Notes: a model not told the origin generated them from the letters alone. A DNA stretch of 64,000 bases from Streptomyces sp. A0642 (GCF_004795105.1 NZ_SSBL01000025.1:1-64000); one strand, 5' to 3'. Positions 8,837-17,586 are shown, numbered from the stretch's first letter. Translations and numbers: made by a program.

Positions 8837-8881
8837 ATGACTTCCACCGTGACCGCTCCCGGAGAGGCCCTGAGCACATGA
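8837..8881 (+). CDS. Possible 14-residue coupling peptide
   Basis: An ATG 3 bases after the stop of the OppC-like gene opens 14 codons ending in TGA that overlaps the ATG of the next ATPase gene as ATGA. It has no recognisable domain. It may be a coupling leader that delivers ribosomes to the ATPase start, or a chance frame. Confidence 0.25.
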   Translation: MTSTVTAPGEALST

Positions 8882-9819
8882 CCCTGACCGTGACCGACCT
8901 CCGCGTCCACTACCGCACCCTGCGCGGCGAGGTCCGGGCCCTGGACGGCGTCTCCTTCGACCTGGCCGACGGGGAGATCCTGGGCCTGGCGGGCGAGTCC
9001 GGCTGCGGCAAGACGACGCTCGGCAAGTCGCTCATCCGCCTCGACGGCCGGATGCGGCACGCGGGCGGCACCGTCACCCTCGACGGCGACGACGTGCCCG
9101 TGGCCGACGACCGGGCGATGAACGCCTTCCGCTTCCACCGGATCTCGCTCGTACCGCAGTACTCCATGAGCGCCCTCAACCCGACCCGGCGCATCGGCCG
9201 CATGATCCGCGAACTGCTCGCCTCGCGCGGCGTCAGCGTGGACACCGCCGAACTGCACCGCCGCCTGGACCTGGTGGGCCTGGACCACGACATCCTGAAC
9301 CGCTATCCGATCGAACTCTCCGGCGGCATGAAGCAGCGCACCGTCATGGTGATCTCCACGCTCCTCGACCCGTCCGTCCTCATCGCCGACGAGGTCACCT
9401 CGGCCCTCGACGTCTCCACCCAGCGGGCCGTCGTCGGCGCGCTCACCGGGCTGCGCGACAAGGGCCTGGTCACCAGCATGATCTTCGTGACGCACGACCT
9501 CGGCCTCACCTCGCACATCGCCGACTCGATCATGGTGATGTACGCGGGCAGACTCGCCGAGAAGGCCCCCACGAAGGTCCTGACGACCGCGCCCCGCCAC
9601 CCCTACACCAAGCTGCTGCTCGGCTCGCTCCCCGAAGTCGGCGCCCGGTACGCCGACAAGCCGCTCAAGGGCATCGCGGGCGCCCCGCCCTCGCTGCTGA
9701 ACCCCCCGGCCGGCTGCCGCTTCCGCGACCGCTGCCCGCTCGCCGACGAGCAGTGCGCCGAACAACCACCGGTCGTGGAGATAGCCCCCCGTCACTCCGT
9801 CGCATGCTGGAAGGCCTGA
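8878..9819 (+). CDS. ABC transporter ATP-binding protein, OppD/DppD type
   Basis: A 313-residue ATPase with Walker A GESGCGKTT, signature LSGGMKQRTVM and Walker B VLIADEVTSALD. The C-terminal oligopeptide/dipeptide extension carries GCRFRDRCPLADEQC, the cysteine cluster of OppD proteins that holds an iron-sulfur cluster in characterised members. ATG 8878 is taken because a purine-rich GGAGAGG lies about 10 bases upstream and the protein begins MTLTVTDLRVHYRT. It overlaps the next ATPase gene (TGATG). Confidence 0.9.
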   Translation: MTLTVTDLRVHYRTLRGEVRALDGVSFDLADGEILGLAGESGCGKTTLGKSLIRLDGRMRHAGGTVTLDGDDVPVADDRAMNAFRFHRISLVPQYSMSALNPTRRIGRMIRELLASRGVSVDTAELHRRLDLVGLDHDILNRYPIELSGGMKQRTVMVISTLLDPSVLIADEVTSALDVSTQRAVVGALTGLRDKGLVTSMIFVTHDLGLTSHIADSIMVMYAGRLAEKAPTKVLTTAPRHPYTKLLLGSLPEVGARYADKPLKGIAGAPPSLLNPPAGCRFRDRCPLADEQCAEQPPVVEIAPRHSVACWKA

Positions 9820-10715
9820 TGCTGACCCTCGACCACGTCACCAAGACCTACCGCGCCGGAGCCTTCGGCGGCGGTTCCGTCACCGCGGTGGACCGGGTGT
9901 CCTTCACCGCCGAACCCGGCGAAGTCGTCTCCCTCATCGGGGAGAGCGGCAGCGGGAAGTCCACCATCGGCCGGATGATCCTCGGCCTGACCGGCGTCAG
10001 CTCTGGCAGCCTCACCCTGGACGGCCGCCCGGTCCGCCCGGGCAAGGACTTCTACCGCCGCGTCCAGGGCGTCTTCCAGGACCCCTTCTCCTGCTACAAC
10101 CCCGTCTTCCGGGCCGACCGCGTCTTCTCCCTCGTCCGTCGCGCCTACCACCCGGGCGTGTCCGACACGGAGTGGGCCCACCGCGTCGAGAAGGCCGTAC
10201 GGGACGTCCGCCTGGACCCCGGACAGGTGCTCGGCCGCTACCCGCACCAGCTCAGCGGCGGCCAGCTGCAACGCCTCCTCATCGCCCGCGCCCTCCTGCT
10301 CGACCTGAGCTTCCTGGTCGCCGACGAGATCACCAGCATGCTCGACGCCTCCACCCGCATCGACGTCCTCAACCTCCTGGCCGCCCTCAAGGAACGCGGC
10401 CTCGGCGTCCTCTACATCACCCACGACCTGGCTCTCGGCACCTACCTCGCCGAGAGGACCGTGGTGCTGCGCCGCGGCCGGGTCGTCGAGCGCGGCGACA
10501 CCCAGAAGGTGTTCGGCAACCCGCTCCACCCCTACACCCGCACCCTGCTGGCCGCCGTGCCCCGGCTCAACACCCCGTGGGACCCGCCGCAGCCGCTGGA
10601 AAGCTGCGCCTTCCACGCGGGCGGCGGCGCCACGGACACGGATCTGTACGAGACCGAGCCGGACCACTTCGTCGCCTGCGCCCAGCTCCCCGACTGCGGA
10701 AGGACCTCCGCGTGA
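9819..10715 (+). CDS. ABC transporter ATP-binding protein, OppF/DppF type
   Basis: A 298-residue second ATPase with Walker A GESGSGKST, signature LSGGQLQRLLIARAL and Walker B FLVADEITSMLD. The C-terminal region is shorter than in the OppD partner. ATG 9819 overlaps the previous stop and has GGAAGG 4 bases upstream; an in-frame ATG at 9804 is less likely. The stop overlaps the GTG of the mannosidase gene, so transport and hydrolysis are translated together. Confidence 0.88.
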   Translation: MLTLDHVTKTYRAGAFGGGSVTAVDRVSFTAEPGEVVSLIGESGSGKSTIGRMILGLTGVSSGSLTLDGRPVRPGKDFYRRVQGVFQDPFSCYNPVFRADRVFSLVRRAYHPGVSDTEWAHRVEKAVRDVRLDPGQVLGRYPHQLSGGQLQRLLIARALLLDLSFLVADEITSMLDASTRIDVLNLLAALKERGLGVLYITHDLALGTYLAERTVVLRRGRVVERGDTQKVFGNPLHPYTRTLLAAVPRLNTPWDPPQPLESCAFHAGGGATDTDLYETEPDHFVACAQLPDCGRTSA

Positions 10716-13120
10716 CCCTTCGCCACCTGCCCCTGCACGACGGCTGGACGCTCACCGCCGAGAGTCCCGTGCCGCTGGGGCTCCCCGCGGGGGGCGTGCC
10801 CGCCACCGTGCCCGGCTGTGTCCACACCGACCTCCTCGCGGCGGGGCTGATCGACGACCCGTACCTGGACGACAACGAGAACCGGCTCGGATGGATCGGC
10901 CGCACCGACTGGACGTACCGGACCACGTTCGACTGGACCCCGGACGGGGACGACCACGCCGACCTCTGCTTCGACGGCCTCGACACCGTCGCCACCGTCC
11001 TGCTGAACGGCATCGAGGTGGGCCGCAGCGCGAACCAGCACCGCGGCCACCGCTTCCCGGTCCGCGCGGTGCTGGCCGAGGGCGCCAACACCCTCGACGT
11101 CCGGTTCACCGCCCCGTACACCTACGCCGAGGAGCTGCGCGAGCGGCTGGGCGACCGCCCCGGCGCGTATGCGGAGCCGTACGCCTTCCTCCGCAAGATG
11201 GCGTGCAACTTCGGGTGGGACTGGGGCCCGACGCTGGTGACCTCCGGCATCTGGCGGCCGGTCGCCCTGGAGACCTGGAGCGGGCCGCGGATCGCGTCGG
11301 TGACCCTGCTCCCGGATCTCGACGACGCGGGGGTGGCACGGCTGGCGGTCACGGTGGAGGTCGACCGGTCCGGCCAGGAGGCCCTCGAAGCCGTCGTGGA
11401 GGCCGCGGGCGAGCGGACCGCGTTCACCGTCCTCGCCGGTGAGGACCGGGCCACCGTGACCCTCTCCGTCCCCGGCGCGGCGCCCTGGTGGCCGCACAGC
11501 CACGGCGAGCAGCCCCTGTACGCCGTCACCGTCCGGCTCGGGGGGCAGGTCCGGCGGTTCAGGACCGGCTTCCGCGGCGTCACGCTGGAGCGGGAGGCGT
11601 TCCGCTTCGTCGTCAACGGCGAGCCCGTCTTCGTACGCGGCGTCAACTGGATCCCCGAGGACTGCTTCCCCTCCCGGCTCACCCGGCAGCGGATCTCCGA
11701 CCGCCTCGACCAGGCGGTCGCCGCCGGCGTCAACCTGGTCAGGGTCTGGGGCGGCGGGCTCTACGAGAGCGACGACTTCTACGAGCTGTGCGACGAGAAG
11801 GGCCTGCTCGTCTGGCAGGACTTCCCGTTCGCCTGCGCCGCGTACCCGGAGGAGCAGCCGCTGTGGGACCAGGTGGCGGCGGAGGCCCGGGAGAACGTCA
11901 CCCGCCTCGCCCCGCACCCCTCGCTCGTCCTGTGGTGCGGCAACAACGAGAACCTGGAGGGGCACGCCGACTGGGGCTGGCAGAAGGAACTGGGCGACCG
12001 GACCTGGGGGTACGGCTACTACCACGAACTGCTCCCCGCGATCGTCGCCGAGACCGATCCGACCCGCCCCTACTGGCCCGGCTCGCCCTACTCCGGCACA
12101 CCCGACGCGCACCCGCAGGACCCGGCGAGCGGCACCGTCCACATCTGGGACGTGTGGAACCGCGCCGACTACCGCGCCTACGCCGACCGGGTGCCGCGCT
12201 TCGTCGCCGAGTTCGGCTTCCAGGGCCCGCCCGCGTACGCCACCCTGCGCCGCGCCGTCAGCGGCCCGCTGACCCCCGACGCCCCGCTCGTGGCCCACCA
12301 CCAGAAGGCCGAGGACGGCAACGCCAAGCTGCTCCGGGGTCTGGGCGACCACCTGCCGCAGCCGGGTGCGGACTTCGACGACTGGCTCTGGCTCACCCAG
12401 CTCAACCAGGCCCGCGCCGTGGCGTTCGGCATCCGCCACTTCCGCTCGCACACGCCGTACTGCATGGGCACGATCGTGTGGCAGCTCAACGACTGCTGGC
12501 CGGTCGTCTCCTGGGCGGCCGTCGACGGGGACGGCCGCCGCAAGCCGCTCTGGTACGCGCTGCGGGCCGTGTACGCGGACCGTCTGATCGCCGTACGCGA
12601 CGGAGCCGTGCACCTCGTCAACGACGCCCCCGCCGCATGGACCGGCACGCTCCGCCTGACCCGCCACGGCCTGGACGGGGCGGTCCTGGCCGAGGACGAG
12701 GTGGTGGTGAGCACGGCCGCGCGCTCGGTCACCCGGGTCCCGCTGCCGCCGTCGGTCGCCGAGCCCGCCGACCGGACCCGCGAACTGCTGGTCGCGTGCC
12801 TCGGCGACACCCGGGCGGTGGAGTTCTACGAGGAGGACACCCGCCTCGCGCTGCCGCCGGCCCGGTACGACGTCACGGTCACGGAGAGCGGGGGCACGGC
12901 GCCCGGCTACCGCGTCGAGGTGACCGCCCGCACCCTGCTGCGGGACCTCGCGCTCTTCCCCGACCGGCTGGACCCGGCGGCCGAGGTGGACGAGATGCTC
13001 GTCACGCTGCTGCCCGGGGAGAGCGCGGTCTTCACGGTCACGGGGGCCGTCCTGGCGGACCCGGACGCCCTGGGCGCGCACCCGGTGTTGCGCTGCGTCA
13101 ACGACGTGGTCACCCGATAG
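10712..13120 (+). CDS. Beta-mannosidase, glycoside hydrolase family 2
   Basis: An 802-residue enzyme that removes beta-1,4-linked mannose from the non-reducing end of manno-oligosaccharides. It has the GH2 order: sugar-binding domain (PATVPGCVHTDLLAAGLIDDP, about 20-40), immunoglobulin-like domain, TIM barrel from about 290. The acid/base is Glu413 in WCGNNENLEG and the nucleophile is Glu500 in FVAEFGFQGP. There is no signal peptide, so it should act in the cytoplasm on sugars brought in by the transporter encoded upstream. GTG 10712 overlaps the ATPase stop. GH2 includes other specificities, but the first-domain sequence and NNEN motif favour mannosidase. Confidence 0.92.
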   Translation: MTLRHLPLHDGWTLTAESPVPLGLPAGGVPATVPGCVHTDLLAAGLIDDPYLDDNENRLGWIGRTDWTYRTTFDWTPDGDDHADLCFDGLDTVATVLLNGIEVGRSANQHRGHRFPVRAVLAEGANTLDVRFTAPYTYAEELRERLGDRPGAYAEPYAFLRKMACNFGWDWGPTLVTSGIWRPVALETWSGPRIASVTLLPDLDDAGVARLAVTVEVDRSGQEALEAVVEAAGERTAFTVLAGEDRATVTLSVPGAAPWWPHSHGEQPLYAVTVRLGGQVRRFRTGFRGVTLEREAFRFVVNGEPVFVRGVNWIPEDCFPSRLTRQRISDRLDQAVAAGVNLVRVWGGGLYESDDFYELCDEKGLLVWQDFPFACAAYPEEQPLWDQVAAEARENVTRLAPHPSLVLWCGNNENLEGHADWGWQKELGDRTWGYGYYHELLPAIVAETDPTRPYWPGSPYSGTPDAHPQDPASGTVHIWDVWNRADYRAYADRVPRFVAEFGFQGPPAYATLRRAVSGPLTPDAPLVAHHQKAEDGNAKLLRGLGDHLPQPGADFDDWLWLTQLNQARAVAFGIRHFRSHTPYCMGTIVWQLNDCWPVVSWAAVDGDGRRKPLWYALRAVYADRLIAVRDGAVHLVNDAPAAWTGTLRLTRHGLDGAVLAEDEVVVSTAARSVTRVPLPPSVAEPADRTRELLVACLGDTRAVEFYEEDTRLALPPARYDVTVTESGGTAPGYRVEVTARTLLRDLALFPDRLDPAAEVDEMLVTLLPGESAVFTVTGAVLADPDALGAHPVLRCVNDVVTR

Positions 13121-13258
13121 GGGTGGCGCGGCCCTGGCGATCCATGGCGCGCCCCTGGCGAATCGGCTGTGCGGGTGCGGCGACTTTCCGTCAATCCGGA
13201 TACGCGGCCGCCGGGCCCGCTACCCCGCCCGGGCATGTGACTATGCCTTCCACGTGTG

Positions 13259-13287
13259 CTGACACACCCTCAAGAGATCAATAAAAT
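13259..13287 (+). promoter_or_regulatory. Promoter of the bldA-type tRNA gene
   Basis: CTGACA at 13259-13264, a 17-base spacer and TAAAAT at 13282-13287 form a near-consensus SigA promoter in an unusually A/T-rich patch. The predicted start near 13294 would give a leader of about 75 bases before the mature tRNA. Two imperfect direct repeats of about 18 bases lie further upstream at 13124-13141 and 13145-13162. Confidence 0.65.
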
Positions 13288-13368
13288 AGGACAACATCGA
13301 GCCACTGTCCGTCCGGTGGAGGGGTGCCCCCGGATAGGGTCATGTGCCAACGCGGAGCCGCGCGCCAG

Positions 13369-13454
13369 GCCCGGATGGTGGAATGCAGACACGGCGAGCT
13401 TAAACCTCGCTGCCCCTCGGGGGCGTACCGGTTCGAGTCCGGTTCCGGGCACCA
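13369..13454 (+). tRNA. bldA: tRNA-Leu (anticodon UAA), bldA type
   Basis: The acceptor arms GCCCGGA (13369-13375) and TCCGGGC (13444-13450) pair fully, and the 3' CCA is encoded at 13452-13454. The anticodon stem GCGAG/CTCGC (13394-13398, 13406-13410) encloses the loop CTTAAAC with anticodon TAA at 13401-13403. A long variable arm follows, as in leucine tRNAs, then the T arm with TTCGAGT. In Streptomyces the UUA-reading leucine tRNA is bldA, which limits translation of the rare TTA codons found mostly in developmental and secondary-metabolism genes. Confidence 0.96.
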
Positions 13455-13455
13455 C

Positions 13456-13475
13456 CGCGCGCACGGGGGCGCGCG
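13456..13475 (+). terminator. Hairpin after the tRNA
   Basis: Arms CGCGCGC (13456-13462) and GCGCGCG (13469-13475) enclose a 6-base loop and begin 2 bases after the encoded CCA. This is a likely terminator or processing structure. Confidence 0.5.
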
Positions 13476-13961
13476 TGGGCCCGGGGGCCGGACGCCCGCC
13501 GCGGGACGACGTGATCGGCCGCCCTGATCCGCTCCCTCGGCGTTCGGGTGCCGCGGCTGACAGGGGCGGAAGGCGGGGGCGGGAGGCCGCGTGGGCGGCG
13601 GGCCGGTGAACTGCGCGGTGGAAGTGGCGGGGCCGACGGTTTCCCGCCTCGCCCCCGTCCCGTAGCCGTCCGGTGAGCACGGGTGACGCGCTGCGGACAT
13701 TCATGGCCGGGCGTGGAGGCGGAATCCCCTGGCCGGTCGTCCTGGGGCCGCGCGGCCGGCGACCGGCGTTGGGCCCGTTCGCCACGTTCCGTAGCCTCCC
13801 GTGTGCGGAAAGATGTCCGACTGGGCCCACTGCCCGGCACGCGGGCCCTGTCGGCCCACAGCTCCCGCGATCGGGGCCCTGATTTGGGCCCACGGGCCCG
13901 TGCCGCCACAGGTGCACCTCCCCTAGCCTCCCTGCCCTAAGGCCATACGGGAGGGCAAGCC
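13476..13961. other. Intergenic region without a supported gene
   Basis: About 490 bases between the tRNA and the prepilin-like gene. Frames are open on both strands only because of the high GC; none has a ribosome site with a recognisable product. TTGGGC, a 17-base spacer and TAGCCT near 13769-13797 resemble a weak promoter. A second TAGCCT lies at 13925-13930, about 30 bases before the next start codon. Confidence 0.4.
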
Positions 13962-15545
13962 ATGCGGCGGACCAGGTGTCGGGAGACCATACCCAGCAGC
14001 AGACGGGGTGACAGGGGCGCCACCGCGTTCGAGTACCTCGGCACGATCCTGGTCGTCGTGTCCCTCATCGGCGGTATGGCGGTGGCCGGCCTCGGCGGGC
14101 AGATCACCAACAAGATCCAGTGCCTCGTCTCGTCGCTCGGCGGCGGCAGCGCCGGGTGCGGCACCGGCAAGGGCGGCGAGGCCGGCGGCGATCCCAACGC
14201 CGAGTTCGAGCCCCTCACCTGCGCCACGGTGACCAGGTCCGGCACCCAGGGCGGCAAGTTCGGCGTCTCGTTCGAAACGCTCGGTATCGAATTCGGCGGC
14301 GAATTCGGCTTCGAGGAGACGACGACCAAGGCGAAGACGGACGTCAACAAAGACGGCAAGATCGACGACAAGGACGAGCAGGTCTCGCTCACCTTCACGG
14401 ACGCCGGCTCGGTGAAGGGCACCGAGAAGCCCAAGGCCCGCGTCAAGATCGGCAACGTGGGCAAGGACAAGGTGGAGATCGGCGCCGGTCTCACCGTCAC
14501 CACGGGCGACACCTGGGTCTTCGACAGCCAGGAGGAAGCGGACCAGTTCCGCAAGGACCTCGAGGAGTACAAGAAGCTCAGCCGGCTGAACAAGCTCTCC
14601 AACCTCAGCCCGATCGTCGGCGGTTCGACCGAGATCGCCAGCTGGTTCGGCAAGGGGCCGAAGGCCAAGGAGAGCCGCCTCAAGCAGAACATCGAGGACA
14701 GGCTCGGCAACAAGCACATCACCACGCAGAAGATCAGCCTCGAAGTCGCCGCCCAGGCCGGCTTCCAGTTCGGCGCCGGGATGAACACCCCCGACACGAC
14801 CAACCCGGACGGCACGACCACCCCGGCACCGAAGCCCGGCGCCACCGTCGAGGCCGGCCTCAAGATCTCCGAGGCCCAGGAAGTCACGCTGACGCAGAAC
14901 CACATCAACAACACCGACGCGTACACCTACCAGGCCAAGGCCACCGGAGGCGCGTACGCGAAGGGCGAGGCCGGTCCCGCGAAGGCGGGCGCTGAGGCCG
15001 CGGGTTCGGCGGCGGGCGCCATCACCGTCACGGTCGACAGCAAGACCGGCAAGGTGAAGAGCATCACGATGACGCGGACGCTGGAGGGCAAGGCCGAGGC
15101 CAACGCGGGCCTCAAGGGCGACGTCAACGGCAACAAGAAGGGCGGCGGGACGACCACTCAGGTCGTCACCACCACCGTCCCCCTGGACGACAAGAACATG
15201 TCCCAGGCCGAGTCCGACGCCATCAAGGCCCAGCTCTTCTCCGGCCAGGGCATGAACAGCGCCTTCACCTACCTGTTCACCGGAACGCCGGTGCCGACCA
15301 AGGACCCCGGCGCGGGCGACCCGTTCGGCCACTACGCGTTCCACCACGGCCAGGTCAGCAAGCAGGAGTACGACGGATCGTCCTCGTCCGAGGAGATCGG
15401 CCTCGACATCAACCTGGAGATCGCCGGGATCAACGGCGCCTACACCACGTCCGAGTCGGAGAAGAACCTGACGAAGGCCGAGTTCCTCGGGGCTCCCTCC
15501 GGTGGCCAGCGCTCGTTCTTCCCCTACAGCTACTGTGCCAAATGA
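13962..15545 (+). CDS. Secreted protein with an Flp/TadE-type prepilin leader
   Basis: A 527-residue protein. Residues 1-19 are a charged leader ending RGDRG, followed by ATAFEY and a hydrophobic helix (LGTILVVVSLIGGM). That matches the Flp prepilin-peptidase motif G/XXXXEY, with cleavage expected between Gly19 and Ala20 and Glu24 at +5. The remaining roughly 480 residues are Lys/Gly/Thr-rich with no domain I recognise; they include an acidic stretch NKDGKIDDKDEQ resembling a calcium-binding loop. Flp pilins are normally only about 60-80 residues, so this looks like a pseudopilin-type anchor carrying a large passenger. ATG 13962 has GGAGGG 6 bases upstream. A lipoprotein gene follows 26 bases later. 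Confidence 0.75.
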   Translation: MRRTRCRETIPSSRRGDRGATAFEYLGTILVVVSLIGGMAVAGLGGQITNKIQCLVSSLGGGSAGCGTGKGGEAGGDPNAEFEPLTCATVTRSGTQGGKFGVSFETLGIEFGGEFGFEETTTKAKTDVNKDGKIDDKDEQVSLTFTDAGSVKGTEKPKARVKIGNVGKDKVEIGAGLTVTTGDTWVFDSQEEADQFRKDLEEYKKLSRLNKLSNLSPIVGGSTEIASWFGKGPKAKESRLKQNIEDRLGNKHITTQKISLEVAAQAGFQFGAGMNTPDTTNPDGTTTPAPKPGATVEAGLKISEAQEVTLTQNHINNTDAYTYQAKATGGAYAKGEAGPAKAGAEAAGSAAGAITVTVDSKTGKVKSITMTRTLEGKAEANAGLKGDVNGNKKGGGTTTQVVTTTVPLDDKNMSQAESDAIKAQLFSGQGMNSAFTYLFTGTPVPTKDPGAGDPFGHYAFHHGQVSKQEYDGSSSSEEIGLDINLEIAGINGAYTTSESEKNLTKAEFLGAPSGGQRSFFPYSYCAK

Positions 15546-15571
15546 CCCACAGGTACCAGGAGGAGACGATC

Positions 15572-16162
15572 ATGACCAAGCTTTCCGTCCGGCGGACGGT
15601 ACGGGTTGTCGCCGTCACGACCGCCGTCCTCACCGCCGGTCTGACGCTCGCCGCTTGCGGCGGCGGCAAGGGCTCGGACACGGCCGCGCCCGCCGCGCCC
15701 AGCGGCTGGAAGAAGCTCTCAGGGCCCACGGTGTCGCTCGCCTACCCGCCCGGCCTCACCGAGCAGAGCAAGGCGGAGCGCGGCAAGCTCAACGACGCCG
15801 CGGCCCTGCAGAGCGAGGGGGACCGGCCGACCGTGAAGGTGTCGATCCAGAGCGGCTTCGCCAACGCCTCCACCGGTGACGACGCCGCCTCGGTCGGCCG
15901 GGCCCTCCTCATGGCGACCACCGAGGTGAAGGGCACGAAGAACGCGGACATCGAGGGTGCGAAGGATGCCAAGCGCATCGACTTCACCTACACCGGCACG
16001 GGCGTGCCCCAGTCACCCCCGAAGGGCGCGAAGGTCGACGGCGTGGTCATCACGGGCGTCGACTCCGAAGGAAAGATCTACTCCGTCCGCATCGACGCCC
16101 AGGAGGGCAAGCTCAGCGACGCGGACCGGACGAAGATCGTCGACAGCATCCAGGTGAAGTAG
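15572..16162 (+). CDS. Secreted lipoprotein of unknown function
   Basis: A 196-residue protein with a twin-Arg-containing N-terminus (VRRTVRV) and a clear lipobox LAAC (Cys29), so it is predicted to be lipid-anchored outside the membrane. The mature part begins with a Gly/Ala linker and a compact domain (WKKLSGPTVSLAYPPGL, KVDGVVITGVDSEGKIYSVRIDA) with the feel of a LpqN/PsbP-like fold, although I cannot confirm that. ATG 15572 follows AGGAGGAG; the frame opens earlier at 15542 without a better site. It is probably co-transcribed with the prepilin-like gene upstream and the two membrane-protein genes downstream. Confidence 0.8.
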   Translation: MTKLSVRRTVRVVAVTTAVLTAGLTLAACGGGKGSDTAAPAAPSGWKKLSGPTVSLAYPPGLTEQSKAERGKLNDAAALQSEGDRPTVKVSIQSGFANASTGDDAASVGRALLMATTEVKGTKNADIEGAKDAKRIDFTYTGTGVPQSPPKGAKVDGVVITGVDSEGKIYSVRIDAQEGKLSDADRTKIVDSIQVK

Positions 16163-16199
16163 CAACCCGAGCCCCCGGCAACGACGAACAGGCAGCCGA

Positions 16200-16646
16200 A
16201 TGTCCAGATACGACGCACACCGCGGGTACGGTTCCGCTCCCCACGACCGGCCGCGCCTGATGAACTTCATGCTGCCCTGGGCCGCGGGCATCGTGGTCAC
16301 GCTGGTGACGCAGGTGGTCCTCGCGGTCCTCGTCTGGGACGTCATCACGGGCGACGACGTCTCCCGCATGGCCTCACCGGTCCGCACCGTCCTGCTGCTG
16401 CACCTGCCCTCCGCCGCCTGTATCGCCCTGGGCGTCTGGGCCGCGGCGGCCGTACACCAGGGGGCGTCACGGGAGTCGCGGGTCCGGCACTCCCTCGCGG
16501 CGTTCGCCCCGGCCGTCGTCCTCCAGCTGGTGATCTTCTTCTCCCAGGGAAGCGATCTCACCGTCCTCACGTTCCTGGTGCAGCTGGTGGTCCTGGTGGT
16601 TGGGTGTGCGGTGGGCTTCCTCGTCGACAGGCTGCGCAACGGTTAG
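16200..16646 (+). CDS. Small integral membrane protein
   Basis: A 148-residue protein with four predicted helices (PWAAGIVVTLVTQVVLAVLVW, TVLLLHLPSAACIALGVWAA, FAPAVVLQLVIFF, FLVQLVVLVVGCAVGFLV) and a short basic tail. No family is recognised. The ribosome site is weak (AGGCAG). The gene continues the apparent operon from 13962, 37 bases after the lipoprotein stop. Confidence 0.75.
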   Translation: MSRYDAHRGYGSAPHDRPRLMNFMLPWAAGIVVTLVTQVVLAVLVWDVITGDDVSRMASPVRTVLLLHLPSAACIALGVWAAAAVHQGASRESRVRHSLAAFAPAVVLQLVIFFSQGSDLTVLTFLVQLVVLVVGCAVGFLVDRLRNG

Positions 16647-16655
16647 AAGGTTTCC

Positions 16656-17069
16656 ATGGACACCTCGCTCGTCATCACCGGTGTGGTCGCGCTGGCGGCG
16701 CTCAGATCCCTGGGCCGGACCGTCCGGCAACTGCGCGGCGTACGCTCCGGCGTGACGGCCCCGGCCCGCTGCGTCCGGGTGGACGAGCGCGACTCGGCGA
16801 CGGGCTCGTCGGGCGACCGGCGGGCCTGGCACGTCTTCGCGTTCACCGCGCAGAACGGGCAGTGGGTCGAGTTCCGGAACACCGGCACCAAGCGCTTCCA
16901 CGAAGGCGCGCGGGTGACGGTCCGCTACGACCCCGCCGACCCGCACCGGACGGCGACCCTGGCGGCCAGCCCGCGCGCCGCGCTGACGGAGGGGGCCCTC
17001 TCCCTGCTGCTGATGGGGCTGGTGCTGCTGATGTTCCTCACGGACTTCCCGGAGAACCTGTTCGGCTGA
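16656..17069 (+). CDS. DUF3592-like membrane protein
   Basis: A 137-residue protein with an N-terminal helix, a beta-rich extracytoplasmic segment of the DUF3592 type (WHVFAFTAQNGQWVEFRNTG, VTVRYDPADPHRTATL) and a C-terminal helix (LSLLLMGLVLLMFLTDF). GAAGG lies 5 bases before ATG 16656. The family is common in actinomycetes and has no assigned reaction. It starts 9 bases after the preceding membrane-protein gene. Confidence 0.8.
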   Translation: MDTSLVITGVVALAALRSLGRTVRQLRGVRSGVTAPARCVRVDERDSATGSSGDRRAWHVFAFTAQNGQWVEFRNTGTKRFHEGARVTVRYDPADPHRTATLAASPRAALTEGALSLLLMGLVLLMFLTDFPENLFG

Positions 17070-17161
17070 CCGGCTGTTCCCCCGACTGTCAGTCCCCTCT
17101 GGTCTGATGAGTCCGGAGGCAAGAGGGACGCAATCGACGACGCACACGCGGAGGCGGAACA

Positions 17162-17536
17162 TTGGGCACGTGGGGCGCGGGCAACTTCGACAGCGACACG
17201 GCGGCGGACCATCTCGGGGACCTGGCCGGCCGGCTGACAGCCGAGGTGACGGAGGCCATGGCCGGCGACCCGGTGGGGATCGAACCGGACGAGTACGGGG
17301 GCGTGACCGTCCCCTGCAACCTCGAACTGCTGCTCGTCCTGGACCGGCAGGGCTGGGTGGGCGTGACCCTTCCGCCCCCCGAGGTGATCCGGAGCTGGCA
17401 GGAGAAGTTCCTGGCGGTGTGGGAGGCGACGATCGACGGGCTGGAGCCGAAGCCCGCGTACAAGGAGGAGCGCAGGGCGGTGCTCAACGAGACGTTCGAG
17501 CGCCTGGCGGAGGCGTCGGCGGCGGCTGCGGCGTAG
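17162..17536 (+). CDS. DUF4259 domain protein
   Basis: A 124-residue protein beginning MGTWGAGNFDSDTAADHLGD, the signature opening of the DUF4259 family, with GGAGG 7 bases before the TTG start. It is acidic and probably cytosolic, and its function is unknown. The family usually runs to about 120-130 residues, so it appears full length. Confidence 0.85.
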   Translation: MGTWGAGNFDSDTAADHLGDLAGRLTAEVTEAMAGDPVGIEPDEYGGVTVPCNLELLLVLDRQGWVGVTLPPPEVIRSWQEKFLAVWEATIDGLEPKPAYKEERRAVLNETFERLAEASAAAAA

Positions 17537-17586
17537 CGGCGGCCCTGCGGACCGCCGCGGAACCGGGAGGACGAGGAGAGTGCCGC

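Noticed and set aside
10532..13081. An 849-codon open frame on the minus strand opposite the beta-mannosidase
   Set aside because: It mirrors the codon pattern of the GH2 gene, is rich in Arg/Gly/Val/Asp/Pro with no motif, and lacks a ribosome site. Long antisense frames are expected at this GC content.
13124..13162. Direct repeats after the beta-mannosidase as tRNA-associated attachment sites
   Set aside because: The repeats of about 18 bases are only 21 bases apart, do not match the tRNA 3' end, and no integrase gene or second att-like copy is visible.
13270..13917. Minus-strand frames in the gap after the bldA tRNA
   Set aside because: They run through the tRNA gene itself, lack ribosome sites and show no recognisable domain.
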